A DNA stretch of 64,000 nt from an uncultured Bacilli bacterium (GTDB lineage: Bacteria > Bacillota_I > Bacilli_A > RF39 > UBA660). Below the pieces are notes generated by a model that was not told where the DNA came from, did no database searches, and was given only the letters and a program-made list of their open reading frames with translations. The position numbers and the translations under genes are program-made. The stretch is taken from assembly GCA_934101225.1 (NCBI GenBank), contig CAKOQK010000003.1, positions 26,504 to 90,503 on the forward strand. The letters are read 5' to 3'. This document shows, one piece after another, positions 50,365 to 59,801 of this stretch. Each line of letters opens with the position of its first letter. Positions within the stretch are counted from its first letter, which is position 1.

Positions 50365-52035
50365 TCACCTCATATTTTTGATTTTGTTCTTAGCGTTATT
50401 ATCAAGTGTTTCTTTAGGAAGCTTAATTCCGTAATCTTCAAATATATAATTATATTTAGAGGCTTCTTGGTTAAATATATTTCTAAGTTCGTCATTTTGA
50501 CCAATTAACGTTAGTAGTTCCTTAGTTTGTTCTAAAAATAATTTTTTATCATTTTTAAGTTTTTCTTTTGCACTTATATATTCTATAAACCTATTAATTA
50601 GACATAATTTACTTTCATGGTAATAATCATCAGATAAAATACTCCATATAATTCCCGCTTCTATGGCAATAGTAAAAAGAGTAAACACAATAGGAAATGT
50701 AACATTATTACTACATAATTCGACATTTTTGGATTCTAAGTCTACAATATTATATATAAGTTCATAATAATCTACATATTCTTGAACAATATCACTATTA
50801 TCTTTTATATTAACAATTTTACTGCTATTAATAGGAATGGTAACATTGCTATTCCAATAATCTAAATACCCATTAATATCTTGATATTTTAAATAGCTTA
50901 AATCATAAATGGTTTTTCTTCGATACCACATAGCATCTTCCTCTGGAATTCTAGAAATATGATTTCCTTGAGAATTATAGTCATCAATATCATCACTAGT
51001 TAATGTATCATATTTAATAACGTAGGCTATTTTATTTGTATCATCAACAATTTCTCGTTCATCACTATGGGTATAAGTATTATCATAAGAATTGTATGTA
51101 TCTTTACTAACATCATATGAATATTTTTTGAATAACTTTTTGCCTAAAAAATTAAATAAGCTAAAACTAGCTATTGGGATTGATAACGCTATGGCAACTG
51201 CAACAATTGACTTCATAAGTTCTTTAAATTCTAATTTAAATGTTTTAACACTATCTTCATATCTTTTTTCAGTATTAGAATAATCTTTATATTTTTCTTT
51301 AATATCTTTTTCAACTGACACAATATTTTTAACCATGTTATTAGCAGGAACTGTTATAACATTTTTTAATCTATCTTTTTCATCTTTAAATACCATTAAT
51401 TTAAGAAAAACATTATCTAATAGTGAACTATTACTACCATTTCTTTTGATTTCATAGTATTTTGCCTCAATTTCGGGATATTTTTCAAAATTAATTTCAT
51501 CGACTGCTGACTTTATTTTTCTTTCGATAAATGACTTATCGATTTCACTAGCTTTGCAAAATTCTAGCAAAGTGCTTTTTCCAGTATAGTATATTTCAAA
51601 ACAAATTACTTTAAAAACACCTGTATAAAATGGCTCAACAATTTTCTTTTCTTCTTCATAATCAATCACTGACGAATTCTCAAGACTTCTAAGTAGTTTT
51701 TTTATTTCACCAATTATTTCATTAATCCTATCTTCTTTAATATAATTTTTATCTAAATATTCAGCATAATTTTTCACTTTAATATATATTTCAAAAGAAT
51801 CTAAACTGATATCTAATTTTTCTAATCTTGTCATTGCATTAGAGTAATCGATGATTATAAAGCCTTCAAATTTTTTATTTTTAGATGTTTTAACTTTTGA
51901 ATTAGTATCAATAATAATGTTTTCTAATTCTTCTCTAAATGGTTTAATATTAAAACCAATTCTTTCTATTTCTTTTATTTTGTCTTCAACCTGGATTAGT
52001 TTAGCTTTGTAATTTAGTGCTACATCTGTATTCAT
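50365..52035 (-). CDS. Coiled-coil membrane protein, paralogue 1
   Basis: A 556-residue protein with the same plan as the 545-residue gene that follows it: a long helical cytosolic N-terminal half, membrane segment (IVAVAIALSIPIASFSLFNFL), external domain with several Tyr/Asp-rich stretches, a second membrane segment (PIVFTLFTIAIEAGIIWSIL) and a cytoplasmic tail ending KLPKETLDNNAKN. It is probably the product of a tandem duplication. GAGGAGCG precedes the ATG, and the promoter TTGCGA-17-TAGAAT is close upstream. Function is unknown; proximity to the VWA/TelA operon suggests involvement in the same membrane system. Confidence 0.78.
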   Translation of the reverse strand: MNTDVALNYKAKLIQVEDKIKEIERIGFNIKPFREELENIIIDTNSKVKTSKNKKFEGFIIIDYSNAMTRLEKLDISLDSFEIYIKVKNYAEYLDKNYIKEDRINEIIGEIKKLLRSLENSSVIDYEEEKKIVEPFYTGVFKVICFEIYYTGKSTLLEFCKASEIDKSFIERKIKSAVDEINFEKYPEIEAKYYEIKRNGSNSSLLDNVFLKLMVFKDEKDRLKNVITVPANNMVKNIVSVEKDIKEKYKDYSNTEKRYEDSVKTFKLEFKELMKSIVAVAIALSIPIASFSLFNFLGKKLFKKYSYDVSKDTYNSYDNTYTHSDEREIVDDTNKIAYVIKYDTLTSDDIDDYNSQGNHISRIPEEDAMWYRRKTIYDLSYLKYQDINGYLDYWNSNVTIPINSSKIVNIKDNSDIVQEYVDYYELIYNIVDLESKNVELCSNNVTFPIVFTLFTIAIEAGIIWSILSDDYYHESKLCLINRFIEYISAKEKLKNDKKLFLEQTKELLTLIGQNDELRNIFNQEASKYNYIFEDYGIKLPKETLDNNAKNKIKNMR

Positions 52036-52063
52036 AAACGCGCTCCTCTTTAAATTAAGGCTT

Positions 52064-52092
52064 ATTCTAGCATATTTTCAAATAAATCGCAA
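52064..52092 (-). promoter_or_regulatory. Promoter of the paralogous membrane-protein pair
   Basis: TTGCGA (52087-52092), 17-base spacer and TAGAAT (52064-52069), the latter preceded by TGC as an extended -10. Confidence 0.6.
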
Positions 52093-52245
52093 ACTTATTT
52101 TTGAGTCCAATCATACACTCTATATTCTAAAATAAAACTGGAATTATTTAAGTGAGGTGGTTTACACTCTAAAATAAAAAAGTTTACATAGAAAAAGTTC
52201 AAGTAAATCGTCTATAATTAAATTGCAAAACAATTATAGAAAGAA

Positions 52246-53373
52246 GTGATTTACTTGAACAATTATTATTCTAATATTAAAAAGGAAAAAAATAAACATT
52301 TATCGTTAAAAATGTATAAAAAAATTGAATCTGAATACAATCATTACATATTCTCTAAAAATAAAGAGATAGGTATTACGGAATTTAAAAAGAGATTAGC
52401 TTGTTTAATCGGTACAACTGTATCAAATATTTATGAAATAATTAAGTCCGGATTAGTTACTGTTTTAAATTATGATTTAACTACAAGAACAGAATTTTCA
52501 GCTGATGTTGCTTATAATAAAAGAACAAAAAAATCAGTAGAAAGTAATTCTTCTAAAAGAGAGTCTTCTAAGGACTTTGTTTCATTAATTGTTAAAGAAT
52601 TAAAAAGTAATTATAATATTAATTCGGTTGATGAAATTATTAATGATTTTAAATTAAATAGAACTAGTGAAATAGAAGGAATGGTTACCATCTGTACATC
52701 AACATTTTACAATTATGTAGAACAAGATAAAATTGATGATTTTTCTAAAGAAGACTTACCTATGAAAACAAAAAGAAAAAGGAAGAATGAAAAGAAAACT
52801 ACTAAATCAGATCCTAAAGGCAAAAGTATTGAAGAAAGACCTTTTAAACCTAAAGACAGAAGCGAATTTGGTCACTGGGAAGGAGATACAATTGTTGGCG
52901 GTAAAAATATTGCCAATAGTGGTGCTGTACTTACATTATTAGAAAGAAAAACTAGATTTCAAATTACCATTAAAATGTATGACAGAAAAGCACTAACTGT
53001 TGTAAAAGCTGTTAAAAAAATCAAAAGAAAATATCCGGAATTAAAAGACTATAATATTAAAGACATATTTAAATCTATTACATTTGATAATGGTGTTGAG
53101 TTTTCTAGACGGGAAGATATAGAAAAATATTAAAAAACTACAATTTATTTTGCTCATCCTTATGCATCATGTGAAAGAGGATCAAATGAAAATGGTAATA
53201 AATTATTAAGAAAATTTTTGCCAAAAGGGTGCAATATTAATAGCTATGATGAAGATTATGTTATAACTGCAAATGAACTTATAAATACTAAAATAAGGAA
53301 GATTCTTGGTTATAAATCTTCCTTAGAATTATTTACTACTGAGTTAGATAAACTAACTCAGTTGATAGTTTAA
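52246..53373 (+). pseudogene. IS30-family transposase broken by one TAA
   Basis: The frame from GTG 52246 (or TTG 52255) reads 295 codons to TAA 53131, then 79 more in the same frame to TAA 53373. Catalytic residues of the IS30 DDE domain are all present but divided: GHWEGDTIVGG and FDNGVEFS before the stop, and RGSNENGNK (Glu) after it. The junction IEKY-stop-KTTIYFAHPY suggests a Leu TTA that became TAA. An N-terminal helix-turn-helix region (KKRLACLIGTTVSNIYEII) is visible. I could not define terminal inverted repeats or a target duplication with confidence. Without read-through it is inactive. Confidence 0.85.
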
Positions 53374-53496
53374 TTATATCAGGAACCTATATAAAGTTCC
53401 TAACTATCATGGTTAGATGCCATTTACACAGAATTCCTTACACACTCTTTTTTGGTGGTATTTACTTTTAGACTATAATCACTTTATTTGCTAATG

Positions 53497-54393
53497 TCAT
53501 TTACTTTTGGAATTCATCTGTATATTTTCTTTAATAATTGGTTTTACTTCAATCCAGTAAAATTTATCTTTTTTTATTGTATCACCATTAGATAGTTTAA
53601 TATTATCTGATTGACTTATTGGTGCCTTATATCTAATAAATTTTCTACCATTATAATTATATTCATCAAAATAATCTGTAACATGCATAGAATCGACATA
53701 ATATTTAACTTGTCTAGGTATTAATTGATTTTTAGAAAATAGATTATCTAATATTTCATTAGTTTCATCATCTGGCATATTTTGTGGGAAATTTTCAGTA
53801 TCAATTATTCCTGTTTGCTCTAATGTCCCCTCTGAATATTTCTGCTCTAATACTTGACTTATATCACTATTTGCCAATCGGGTATTTATTACATTGCTTT
53901 TTATAATAGGTCTTGCATATAAATTGTAATCTGGATAATCCATCATACAATAAAAATAATGATCAAAAGATGGTTCTTCATATCCTTCATTAAATAGTAT
54001 CTCTTTTATTTCGTTATCAGTGATAAATTTAACTCCTTCAGGTAATCTACTTATAACTTCTGAAGTTAAATTATTAATATCAATAATTCCTGGTATATCT
54101 AAAGAAAAACTTCTAATATCATCAATTGAATTTGGCTCTATAAAAAATGGCAACATTGTTCTTACTTTTTTATTTTCAGGTCTAGAAACATATTGCCCAG
54201 TATCTAAACTATATACTTGATGATTCTCATCAAAAAACTTATATTCAACATATAAAAATGCAAAAAAACCATTAATATTATATTTGCTTTTAAAAAAACT
54301 TTCTACCATTTTATTAAAATTTGAAACTTTTACTTTTCCCTCTGCTTTCATTTGTTCTTGAACTTTTTTATCATTTTCATCCATATAAGACAC
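53497..54393 (-). CDS. Unrecognised protein with a repeated beta domain
   Basis: A ~298-residue soluble protein without signal peptide or membrane segment. It starts with a short charged helix (MDENDKKVQEQMKAEGK). Its last ~75 residues (YNGRKFIRYKAPI, DTIKKDKFYWIEVKPI) resemble a small domain found in gut Firmicutes proteins with 'xWFEVEPI' endings. I chose GTG 54393 because GAGGTG lies five bases before it; the ATG at 54411 would put that site inside the gene. It lies between the IS30 relic and priA. No function is assigned. Confidence 0.7.
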   Translation of the reverse strand: MSYMDENDKKVQEQMKAEGKVKVSNFNKMVESFFKSKYNINGFFAFLYVEYKFFDENHQVYSLDTGQYVSRPENKKVRTMLPFFIEPNSIDDIRSFSLDIPGIIDINNLTSEVISRLPEGVKFITDNEIKEILFNEGYEEPSFDHYFYCMMDYPDYNLYARPIIKSNVINTRLANSDISQVLEQKYSEGTLEQTGIIDTENFPQNMPDDETNEILDNLFSKNQLIPRQVKYYVDSMHVTDYFDEYNYNGRKFIRYKAPISQSDNIKLSNGDTIKKDKFYWIEVKPIIKENIQMNSKSK

Positions 54394-54459
54394 ATTATCA
54401 CCTCTACACAAAAAATTATAGCATTATTTTGTTTAAAGTCAATAAGTTATTATTACATT

Positions 54460-54543
54460 TTACTCATACACAGCTTCACTACTAATCTCAGTTGGTATGT
54501 TATAATAGTTGCCCAATACGAACGTTGTATTACTTAAATCCAT
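54460..54543 (-). CDS. Possible 27-residue peptide or gene fragment
   Basis: ATG to TAA encodes MDLSNTTFVLGNYYNIPTE plus eight more residues. The ribosome-binding site is weak and no terminator follows. It lies in the 190-base gap between priA and the unknown gene. A fragment of a longer lost protein or a chance ORF are both possible. Confidence 0.2.
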   Translation of the reverse strand: MDLSNTTFVLGNYYNIPTEISSEAVYE

Positions 54544-54582
54544 AATTTATCTTATGAACTATTTCTTTATAAGGCTTATTTT

Positions 54583-56757
54583 TTACGCCCTAGTTGGATT
54601 ATTATCTATTTCAATATTTACTTTACTGTTTAATCTATAAACATCATCTAAATATTTTAAATGTTCTTTAACTAAATTATAGACTTTATATTTTAATATT
54701 ATTTGAAATCTATAAACATTATTTATTTTAAACATTGCAGCAGTTGTTGGTCCTAAAATTATAACATTATTAAGTTTTTTATCTAAATAACTTTTAACTT
54801 TAGATATTTCTTTAGATGCTTCATTATAATCTTTAGATGCAATTAAAATTTTAGTTATATAAAAATATGGTGGATATTTAAGAATTTTTCTAATATTCAT
54901 TTCATAATTATAAAGAGATTCATAATCATTATTTTTAGCATATTCTATTATTTTGTTATCACTATTAAATGTTTGAATTACAGCATCTGATTTATCACTT
55001 GCTCTTCCAGCTCTACCAATTGTTTGTGTAATAAGTTCAAAAGTGTTTTCTCCACTTCTAAAATCAGGAATATTTAAAGAATCATCAGCGTTAATTATGG
55101 CTGCTAATGTTACTTTAGGAAAATCAAATCCTTTACTAATCATTTGAGTACCAACAATTATGCTTACATCTTCGTTTTCAATTCTAGATATAATTTCGTC
55201 TTGACTGCCTTTTTTGCTAGTAGTATCAGCATCCATTCTAACTGTTTTAACGTTATATCTTTTATTAATTTCTTCTTCTAACTTTTCAGTACCAAGTCCA
55301 AAATTAGTTAAAGATTTTTCCATACAACTTGGGCAGGTATCGGGATTGTTAATGGTATATCCACAATAATGGCATCTTAAATTATTACTTGTTTTATGAT
55401 AAGTTAAAGATATTTCACAATGAGGACATTTAAAGGTGTATCCGCAATTTTTACAATTAACTATAGTTGAAAAACCTCTTCGATTAAGCATTAATAAAAC
55501 TTGTTCATTTGCTTCTAGTTTCTCCCTTATTTTTTGATCTAAATAATCACTTATAATCATATTTCTTTTTTTATATTCTTCTTGCATATCAATTATTTTA
55601 GTAGTAGGCATTACATTTTTTCCAATTCTTTTGGTTAAAGATAATAAAGTATAAACCCCTTTTTTAGCCCTAGCCATTGTTTCAAGTGAAGGCGTTGCAG
55701 AACCAAGTACAACTGGACAGTTATGATATTTACTTCTTAAAAGAGCAATATCTCTAGCATGATATCTTGGATTACTATCTTGTTTATAGTTACTACTTTG
55801 TTCTTCATCTAATATAATTATTCCAATTTTTTCAAAAGGAACAAATATTGCACTTCTAGTTCCAACAACAATATGAACATCGCCATTTAAAATTTTATGA
55901 TATTCATCATATTTTTCACCATCTGATAAAGCACTATGGAAAATAGCAACATCACTACCAAATCTTGAATAAAATCTTGAAACTATTTGATGAGTTAAAC
56001 TAATTTCTGGAACAAGAAGTATTGCACATTTACCTGTTTTAACTACTTTTTCTATTAACTCCATATATACCTCAGTTTTACCTGATCCAGTTACCCCATG
56101 AAGTAAAAATATTTCATTTTTATTAAAACTTTCCTCTACTTTATCTACGGCTTCTTTCTGTTCTAAAGTTAGTTCTTTTTTCTTAAAACTATTATTATCA
56201 ATATTAATACGATATTTATTAACTTTATTTATTTTAATAATATTTTCATTAATTAGTTTTTTAACTATATCTAAACTATATTCTTTTTTTAAGATCTTTT
56301 CATTATTTAAAAGTCTGTTAAGTAATTCAATTTGTTTAGTGCTTCTTTTATTGTTTTCAATATAATTAATAGTAACATCTTTATTTATTAATTCTAAATA
56401 TTCATCATATTTTTGATAACTACTTTTAATTGTTTTTATTTTCATAGAAGATGGAAGCATTGCTTGATATGCTTGAATAAGAGAACAAAGGGTTAATTCT
56501 TTTAATGTTTTGCCAAGCTCTAATAACTCTTTATTTAAACAAAAATATTCATCAGTAATACTTGCTATTTCTTTTAAATTATTGTTATTACAATCATTAG
56601 TTATTTCTAAGACAAATCCATTAATTAAGGTATTTCTAAAAGGAACTTTTACTTTCATTCCAACTTTTAAATTATCTTTTAAGGCATCAGGAATAATATA
56701 AGTAAATGTTTGATCTAGGGCTTTAGCACCATATTCAACTAAAATATTAGCATACAT
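54583..56757 (-). CDS. priA: Primosomal replication protein N' (PriA helicase)
   Basis: This 724-residue helicase reloads replication machinery at stalled forks. The 3'-DNA-binding domain is at the N-terminus. HGVTGSGKTEVYMELI is Walker A, IILDEEQSSNYK the DEEH-like motif II, and LGSATPSLET motif III. A zinc-binding insert with four Cys pairs follows: NCKNCGYTFKCPHC and RCHYCGYTINNPDTCPSC. GTQMISKGFDFPKVTL and IGRAGRASDKSDAVIQTF are motifs V and VI. The N-terminal region is somewhat compact. It is probably monocistronic. Assignment is firm. Confidence 0.96.
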   Translation of the reverse strand: MYANILVEYGAKALDQTFTYIIPDALKDNLKVGMKVKVPFRNTLINGFVLEITNDCNNNNLKEIASITDEYFCLNKELLELGKTLKELTLCSLIQAYQAMLPSSMKIKTIKSSYQKYDEYLELINKDVTINYIENNKRSTKQIELLNRLLNNEKILKKEYSLDIVKKLINENIIKINKVNKYRINIDNNSFKKKELTLEQKEAVDKVEESFNKNEIFLLHGVTGSGKTEVYMELIEKVVKTGKCAILLVPEISLTHQIVSRFYSRFGSDVAIFHSALSDGEKYDEYHKILNGDVHIVVGTRSAIFVPFEKIGIIILDEEQSSNYKQDSNPRYHARDIALLRSKYHNCPVVLGSATPSLETMARAKKGVYTLLSLTKRIGKNVMPTTKIIDMQEEYKKRNMIISDYLDQKIREKLEANEQVLLMLNRRGFSTIVNCKNCGYTFKCPHCEISLTYHKTSNNLRCHYCGYTINNPDTCPSCMEKSLTNFGLGTEKLEEEINKRYNVKTVRMDADTTSKKGSQDEIISRIENEDVSIIVGTQMISKGFDFPKVTLAAIINADDSLNIPDFRSGENTFELITQTIGRAGRASDKSDAVIQTFNSDNKIIEYAKNNDYESLYNYEMNIRKILKYPPYFYITKILIASKDYNEASKEISKVKSYLDKKLNNVIILGPTTAAMFKINNVYRFQIILKYKVYNLVKEHLKYLDDVYRLNSKVNIEIDNNPTRA

Positions 56758-56823
56758 AATAAATACCTTCTTTCTAACTAATTAATATTATAGCAAATAA
56801 AAACATAAATAGTTTAATTAATT

Positions 56824-57357
56824 CTATCTATGTTTTAAATTTGAATTATTACCCATAGTGTATGTTTTAGGTTTTGATTCTCTAACTTCAGTTTGTTCAT
56901 TAATTTCATCTAGTGTTTCGCCTATTTTATCATTTCCATATAATTCTTGAAATTTTATAAACATTTGTTTTTGTTCTTCTAGTCTAGCAATCATTTCTTC
57001 AGGAGTCATTTCATAATAATCAATTTTCTCTTCAGTTAATATTTCATTCTCACAATCATTATTTAACTTGTTTGAAATTGGTTTATAAATTTTACCTTCT
57101 TCTAAAAATTTTCCTTCAACATATTCATATATTTCATCTCCCAAACAAATAATTATAATTGCAGCTAAAATATTTAAAATTGGTATAGAACATTTAAAAA
57201 CTGTAGATATAAAATTTGCAACTTTTTCTGAAAAAGATTTCTTTACTTTTACAAATTTGTATCCTTCTCTTTCTAACTTATTTGCAATAGCTACAGAAAA
57301 TATTAGTAATGTAGCCCAACTTATAGCAGTTGTTCCTAAATAAATATTTAATAACAT
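56824..57357 (-). CDS. Unrecognised two-helix membrane protein
   Basis: A 177-residue protein with two membrane segments (NIYLGTTAISWATLLIFSVAIA and KCSIPILNILAAIIIICLGDE) and a basic loop between them (EREGYKFVKVKKSFSEK). A cytosolic acidic/helical tail contains YYEMTPEEMIARLEEQKQMF and ends KPKTYTMGNNSNLKHR. It is unrelated in sequence to other proteins in the window. It could be phage-derived or a small regulator; no function is evident. It has its own ribosome-binding site (GGGGGAATAT) and a long gene-poor stretch upstream. Confidence 0.65.
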   Translation of the reverse strand: MLLNIYLGTTAISWATLLIFSVAIANKLEREGYKFVKVKKSFSEKVANFISTVFKCSIPILNILAAIIIICLGDEIYEYVEGKFLEEGKIYKPISNKLNNDCENEILTEEKIDYYEMTPEEMIARLEEQKQMFIKFQELYGNDKIGETLDEINEQTEVRESKPKTYTMGNNSNLKHR

Positions 57358-57413
57358 AATATATTCCCCCCTAAAAACTAATTGTATTATAGCATGTTTT
57401 TATATAAAAGTAA

Positions 57414-57455
57414 ACTTTTTTGTGTCATTTGATTTTTTACACTTTTTTGTGTCAT
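57414..57455. repeat. Pair of 15-bp direct repeats
   Basis: ACTTTTTTGTGTCAT occurs at 57414-57428 and 57441-57455, 27 bases apart, upstream of the membrane-protein gene. It could be a duplicated regulator site or the edge of the mobile-element relic. Confidence 0.4.
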
Positions 57456-57635
57456 ATAATTTTTCATATTTAATTCTTCCCCGCAATTTTTAAATAAGCA
57501 CTAATAGTATCCAGTGAATATATAAACCTAACAAGAACAACAAGTAATTTGGGTATATCTTTATTAAATATATTTATAGAAGTACCAAAGAAAGTTTTTT
57601 TAATACGTACGAAAATTTAAAAAGAAAAACAAAAA

Positions 57636-58104
57636 ATGTTTAAAGTTATCGAAGATAATATTAAAGTAGATAAAGATTTCTGAGATTCCTTTAATAGAAG
57701 ATAGAGCATTTAAGCATATTTGTCTTGTTTATCCTAAAGTTGTTATTAAGTTTATTGGGTGTATGTAACATCGATGAAAATTTAATTGAATCAGCTTATT
57801 TTGTAGATACTTCAATACCTGATTTAAAGTTTAATGATAAGAAAATTGATGCGTAGATTTATATGTTTAGATTTATATTAAGTAAACAAAAAACTGGAAA
57901 CGAATTAAAAAGTGTTAAGTTATCACAAGTAAACTTTGATTTATATTCAGAAAAGTTTATGATAATCCGTATAATAAGAATATAAGTAATTAAAATATGA
58001 GATTCATGAATATCTGAACATCAAAAAGTATAAAATATCCTGAAGAACTAGCAGGTGAAAGTCAAGATTTAAAGGAGGTTGCGAGACGTATGAAGAAATA
58101 TTAA
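57636..58104 (+). pseudogene. Decayed Rpn/PD-(D/E)XK-family transposase gene
   Basis: Plus-strand sequence that needs at least two frameshifts and several stops to be read. The pieces give FKVIEDNIKVDKDF, then EIPLIEDRAFKHIC...YPKVVIKFIGC, then NIDENLIESAYFVDTSIPDL, then TGNELKSVKLSQVNFDLYSE, and a C-terminal EELAGESQDLKEVARRMKKY. The order and motifs match Rpn-type (PD-(D/E)XK nuclease) transposases that are common in gut Firmicutes. The catalytic centre is deleted or unreadable. The remaining part of the 850-base gap (57358-57635) holds only AT-rich spacer and the 15-bp repeats. Confidence 0.6.
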
Positions 58105-58166
58105 AGTTGTAAAACAACCAATAATATTTCTTTTATTTTTACCAATTATTTCCACTAGATATATAC

Positions 58167-58178
58167 AAACAATTGTTT
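58167..58178. promoter_or_regulatory. 12-bp palindrome upstream of the Y-family polymerase
   Basis: AAACAATTGTTT, a perfect palindrome 30 bases before the start codon, near the likely -35. It does not match the Gram-positive LexA box (CGAAC-N4-GTTCG). It could be an operator of another repressor. Confidence 0.3.
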
Positions 58179-58207
58179 TAATATATTCTCGTAAGGAGAA
58201 ATGTCTA

Positions 58208-59476
58208 ATGAATAATAATTTATATTCAAATAGAAATATTATTGCAATTGATTTAAAAAGTTTTTTTGCTTCTTGTGAATGTATCCAAAGAGGTCTTGAT
58301 CCATTTACTACTCCTCTAGTTGTTTGTGATCCAACTAGAAATGGCGCTATCACATTAGCGGTTACGCCTTTTTTAAAAAATTTAGGTGTTCCATCTAGAG
58401 GAAGAGCCTATGATTTACCTAAAAACATTAAAATATTTAAAGCACCACCTCGTATGAGCTTATATATTCAAAAAAGTCGTGAAGTTTTAAGCATTTATTT
58501 AGAGTACGTTGCTAAAGAAGATATTCATGTTTACTCAATTGATGAAGTCTTTTTAGATGTTACTGATTATCTTCATATGTATAATATGACAGATTATAAA
58601 CTTGCTCAAACTATTATAAATGACATAAAGAAAAGAACCGGTCTTACAACAACTGCTGGAATTGGTCCAAATATATTACTTGCTAAAATTTCGATGGATA
58701 TTGAAGCTAAACACGTTCAAAATAACATTGCTAAATGGACTTATGATGATGTTAAAACTAAATTATGGTCTATCACTCCCCTATCAAAAATGTGGAGCAT
58801 TGGTCCCCGTATGGAACGTAATTTAAATAAGTTAGGTCTTTATACAGTAGGAGATATTGCCAAATATGATAAAAATAAACTAAAAGATAAATATGGTATT
58901 ATTGGTCTTGAGCTATGGGAGCATGCTAATGGGATTGATAACGCTAGAATAAGTGATTTTAATAATTATATTCCAAAAGAAAATTCAATTAGTCATAGTC
59001 AAATTTTATTTAAAGATTATAATCAAAACAATATAATTCTTATTATAAGAGAAATGGTAAGTGTTTTAGTTAAAAGGTTAAGAACGGCTCATAAACAAAC
59101 TTCTTCGATTGGTTTAGGAATCGGTTACTCTAAGGAAACTGGTGGTGGTTTTTATCACGTAACTAAGTTAGATACTAGTACATTTAAAGAAGACGAAATA
59201 GCTGATATTTGTTTAAATATGTTTGATAAATATTATGAAGAATATATGCCAATTAGAAAAGTTTCAATTTCTTTTGGTAGATTATCTGATGATACTGGAA
59301 TCCAACTTAATATATTTGAATCATTCGAAGAAGAAAAAACAAACAAAAGTGGTGAAATTGTTATAGATGAACTTAATAACAAATATGGTGCTAATATGAT
59401 TTTGAAAGCATCAAGCCTACTTGAAGATTCTACTATTAGAATGCGTAATCGGAAGATAGGTGGTCACAATGCCTAA
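58208..59476 (+). CDS. Y-family DNA polymerase (UmuC/UvrX-like)
   Basis: This 422-residue translesion polymerase has IIAIDLKSFFASCECIQRGLDP as the catalytic motif I (Asp), VYSIDEVFLDVTDYL as the second acidic motif (S-I-D-E), and TTAGIGPNILLAKISMD and MWSIGPRMERNLNKLGLYTVGD as finger/thumb and helix-hairpin-helix regions. The RNGAITLAV stretch in the fingers is typical of the UvrX/YqjW group of Bacilli, often carried by phages and mobile elements. The start ATG has AAGGAG nine bases upstream. It overlaps the YolD-like gene by 8 bases. There is no classic LexA site, so SOS control is not shown. Confidence 0.92.
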   Translation: MNNNLYSNRNIIAIDLKSFFASCECIQRGLDPFTTPLVVCDPTRNGAITLAVTPFLKNLGVPSRGRAYDLPKNIKIFKAPPRMSLYIQKSREVLSIYLEYVAKEDIHVYSIDEVFLDVTDYLHMYNMTDYKLAQTIINDIKKRTGLTTTAGIGPNILLAKISMDIEAKHVQNNIAKWTYDDVKTKLWSITPLSKMWSIGPRMERNLNKLGLYTVGDIAKYDKNKLKDKYGIIGLELWEHANGIDNARISDFNNYIPKENSISHSQILFKDYNQNNIILIIREMVSVLVKRLRTAHKQTSSIGLGIGYSKETGGGFYHVTKLDTSTFKEDEIADICLNMFDKYYEEYMPIRKVSISFGRLSDDTGIQLNIFESFEEEKTNKSGEIVIDELNNKYGANMILKASSLLEDSTIRMRNRKIGGHNA

Positions 59477-59801
59477 TCGAAACGCGATTAAATGGGCTCC
59501 TTTTAATTCAGTTATTAATGGTAGTTATATAATGAATATGATAGTTAAAGAAAAATCTAGAATAGTTAAACCTACTTTATCAGAAGAACAAATAAATGAG
59601 TTTGAAAATTTAATTAAAGAATCATTAATTAATAAAATACCTTTAGAATTCACTATTTACGATAATGGATATACTAAAAATATAAAAGGAACCGTTACTA
59701 AAATAGACAGTTCCTTAAATAAAATATTTTTAAACTATAATAATCATATCTTCTTTTGTGAAATAATGAATATTAAAAAACTAGATTATTTCTTATCGTA
59801 A
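59469..59801 (+). CDS. YolD-like protein
   Basis: A ~110-residue protein beginning MPNRNAIKWAPFNSVINGSY, the typical N-terminus of YolD-like proteins, with LNKIFLNYNNHIFFCEIMNIKKLD at the end. YolD-like genes accompany UvrX-type Y-family polymerases in Bacilli and plasmids and probably assist them as a regulatory subunit. I chose ATG 59469, with AGGTGG five bases upstream, over GTG 59460. The gene overlaps both neighbours: the polymerase by 8 bases and the convergent TtcA-like gene by 16. Confidence 0.85.
   Translation: MPNRNAIKWAPFNSVINGSYIMNMIVKEKSRIVKPTLSEEQINEFENLIKESLINKIPLEFTIYDNGYTKNIKGTVTKIDSSLNKIFLNYNNHIFFCEIMNIKKLDYFLS

Noticed and set aside
58167..58178. LexA (SOS) box upstream of the Y-family polymerase
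   Set aside because: The palindrome AAACAATTGTTT does not match the Gram-positive LexA consensus CGAAC-N4-GTTCG.
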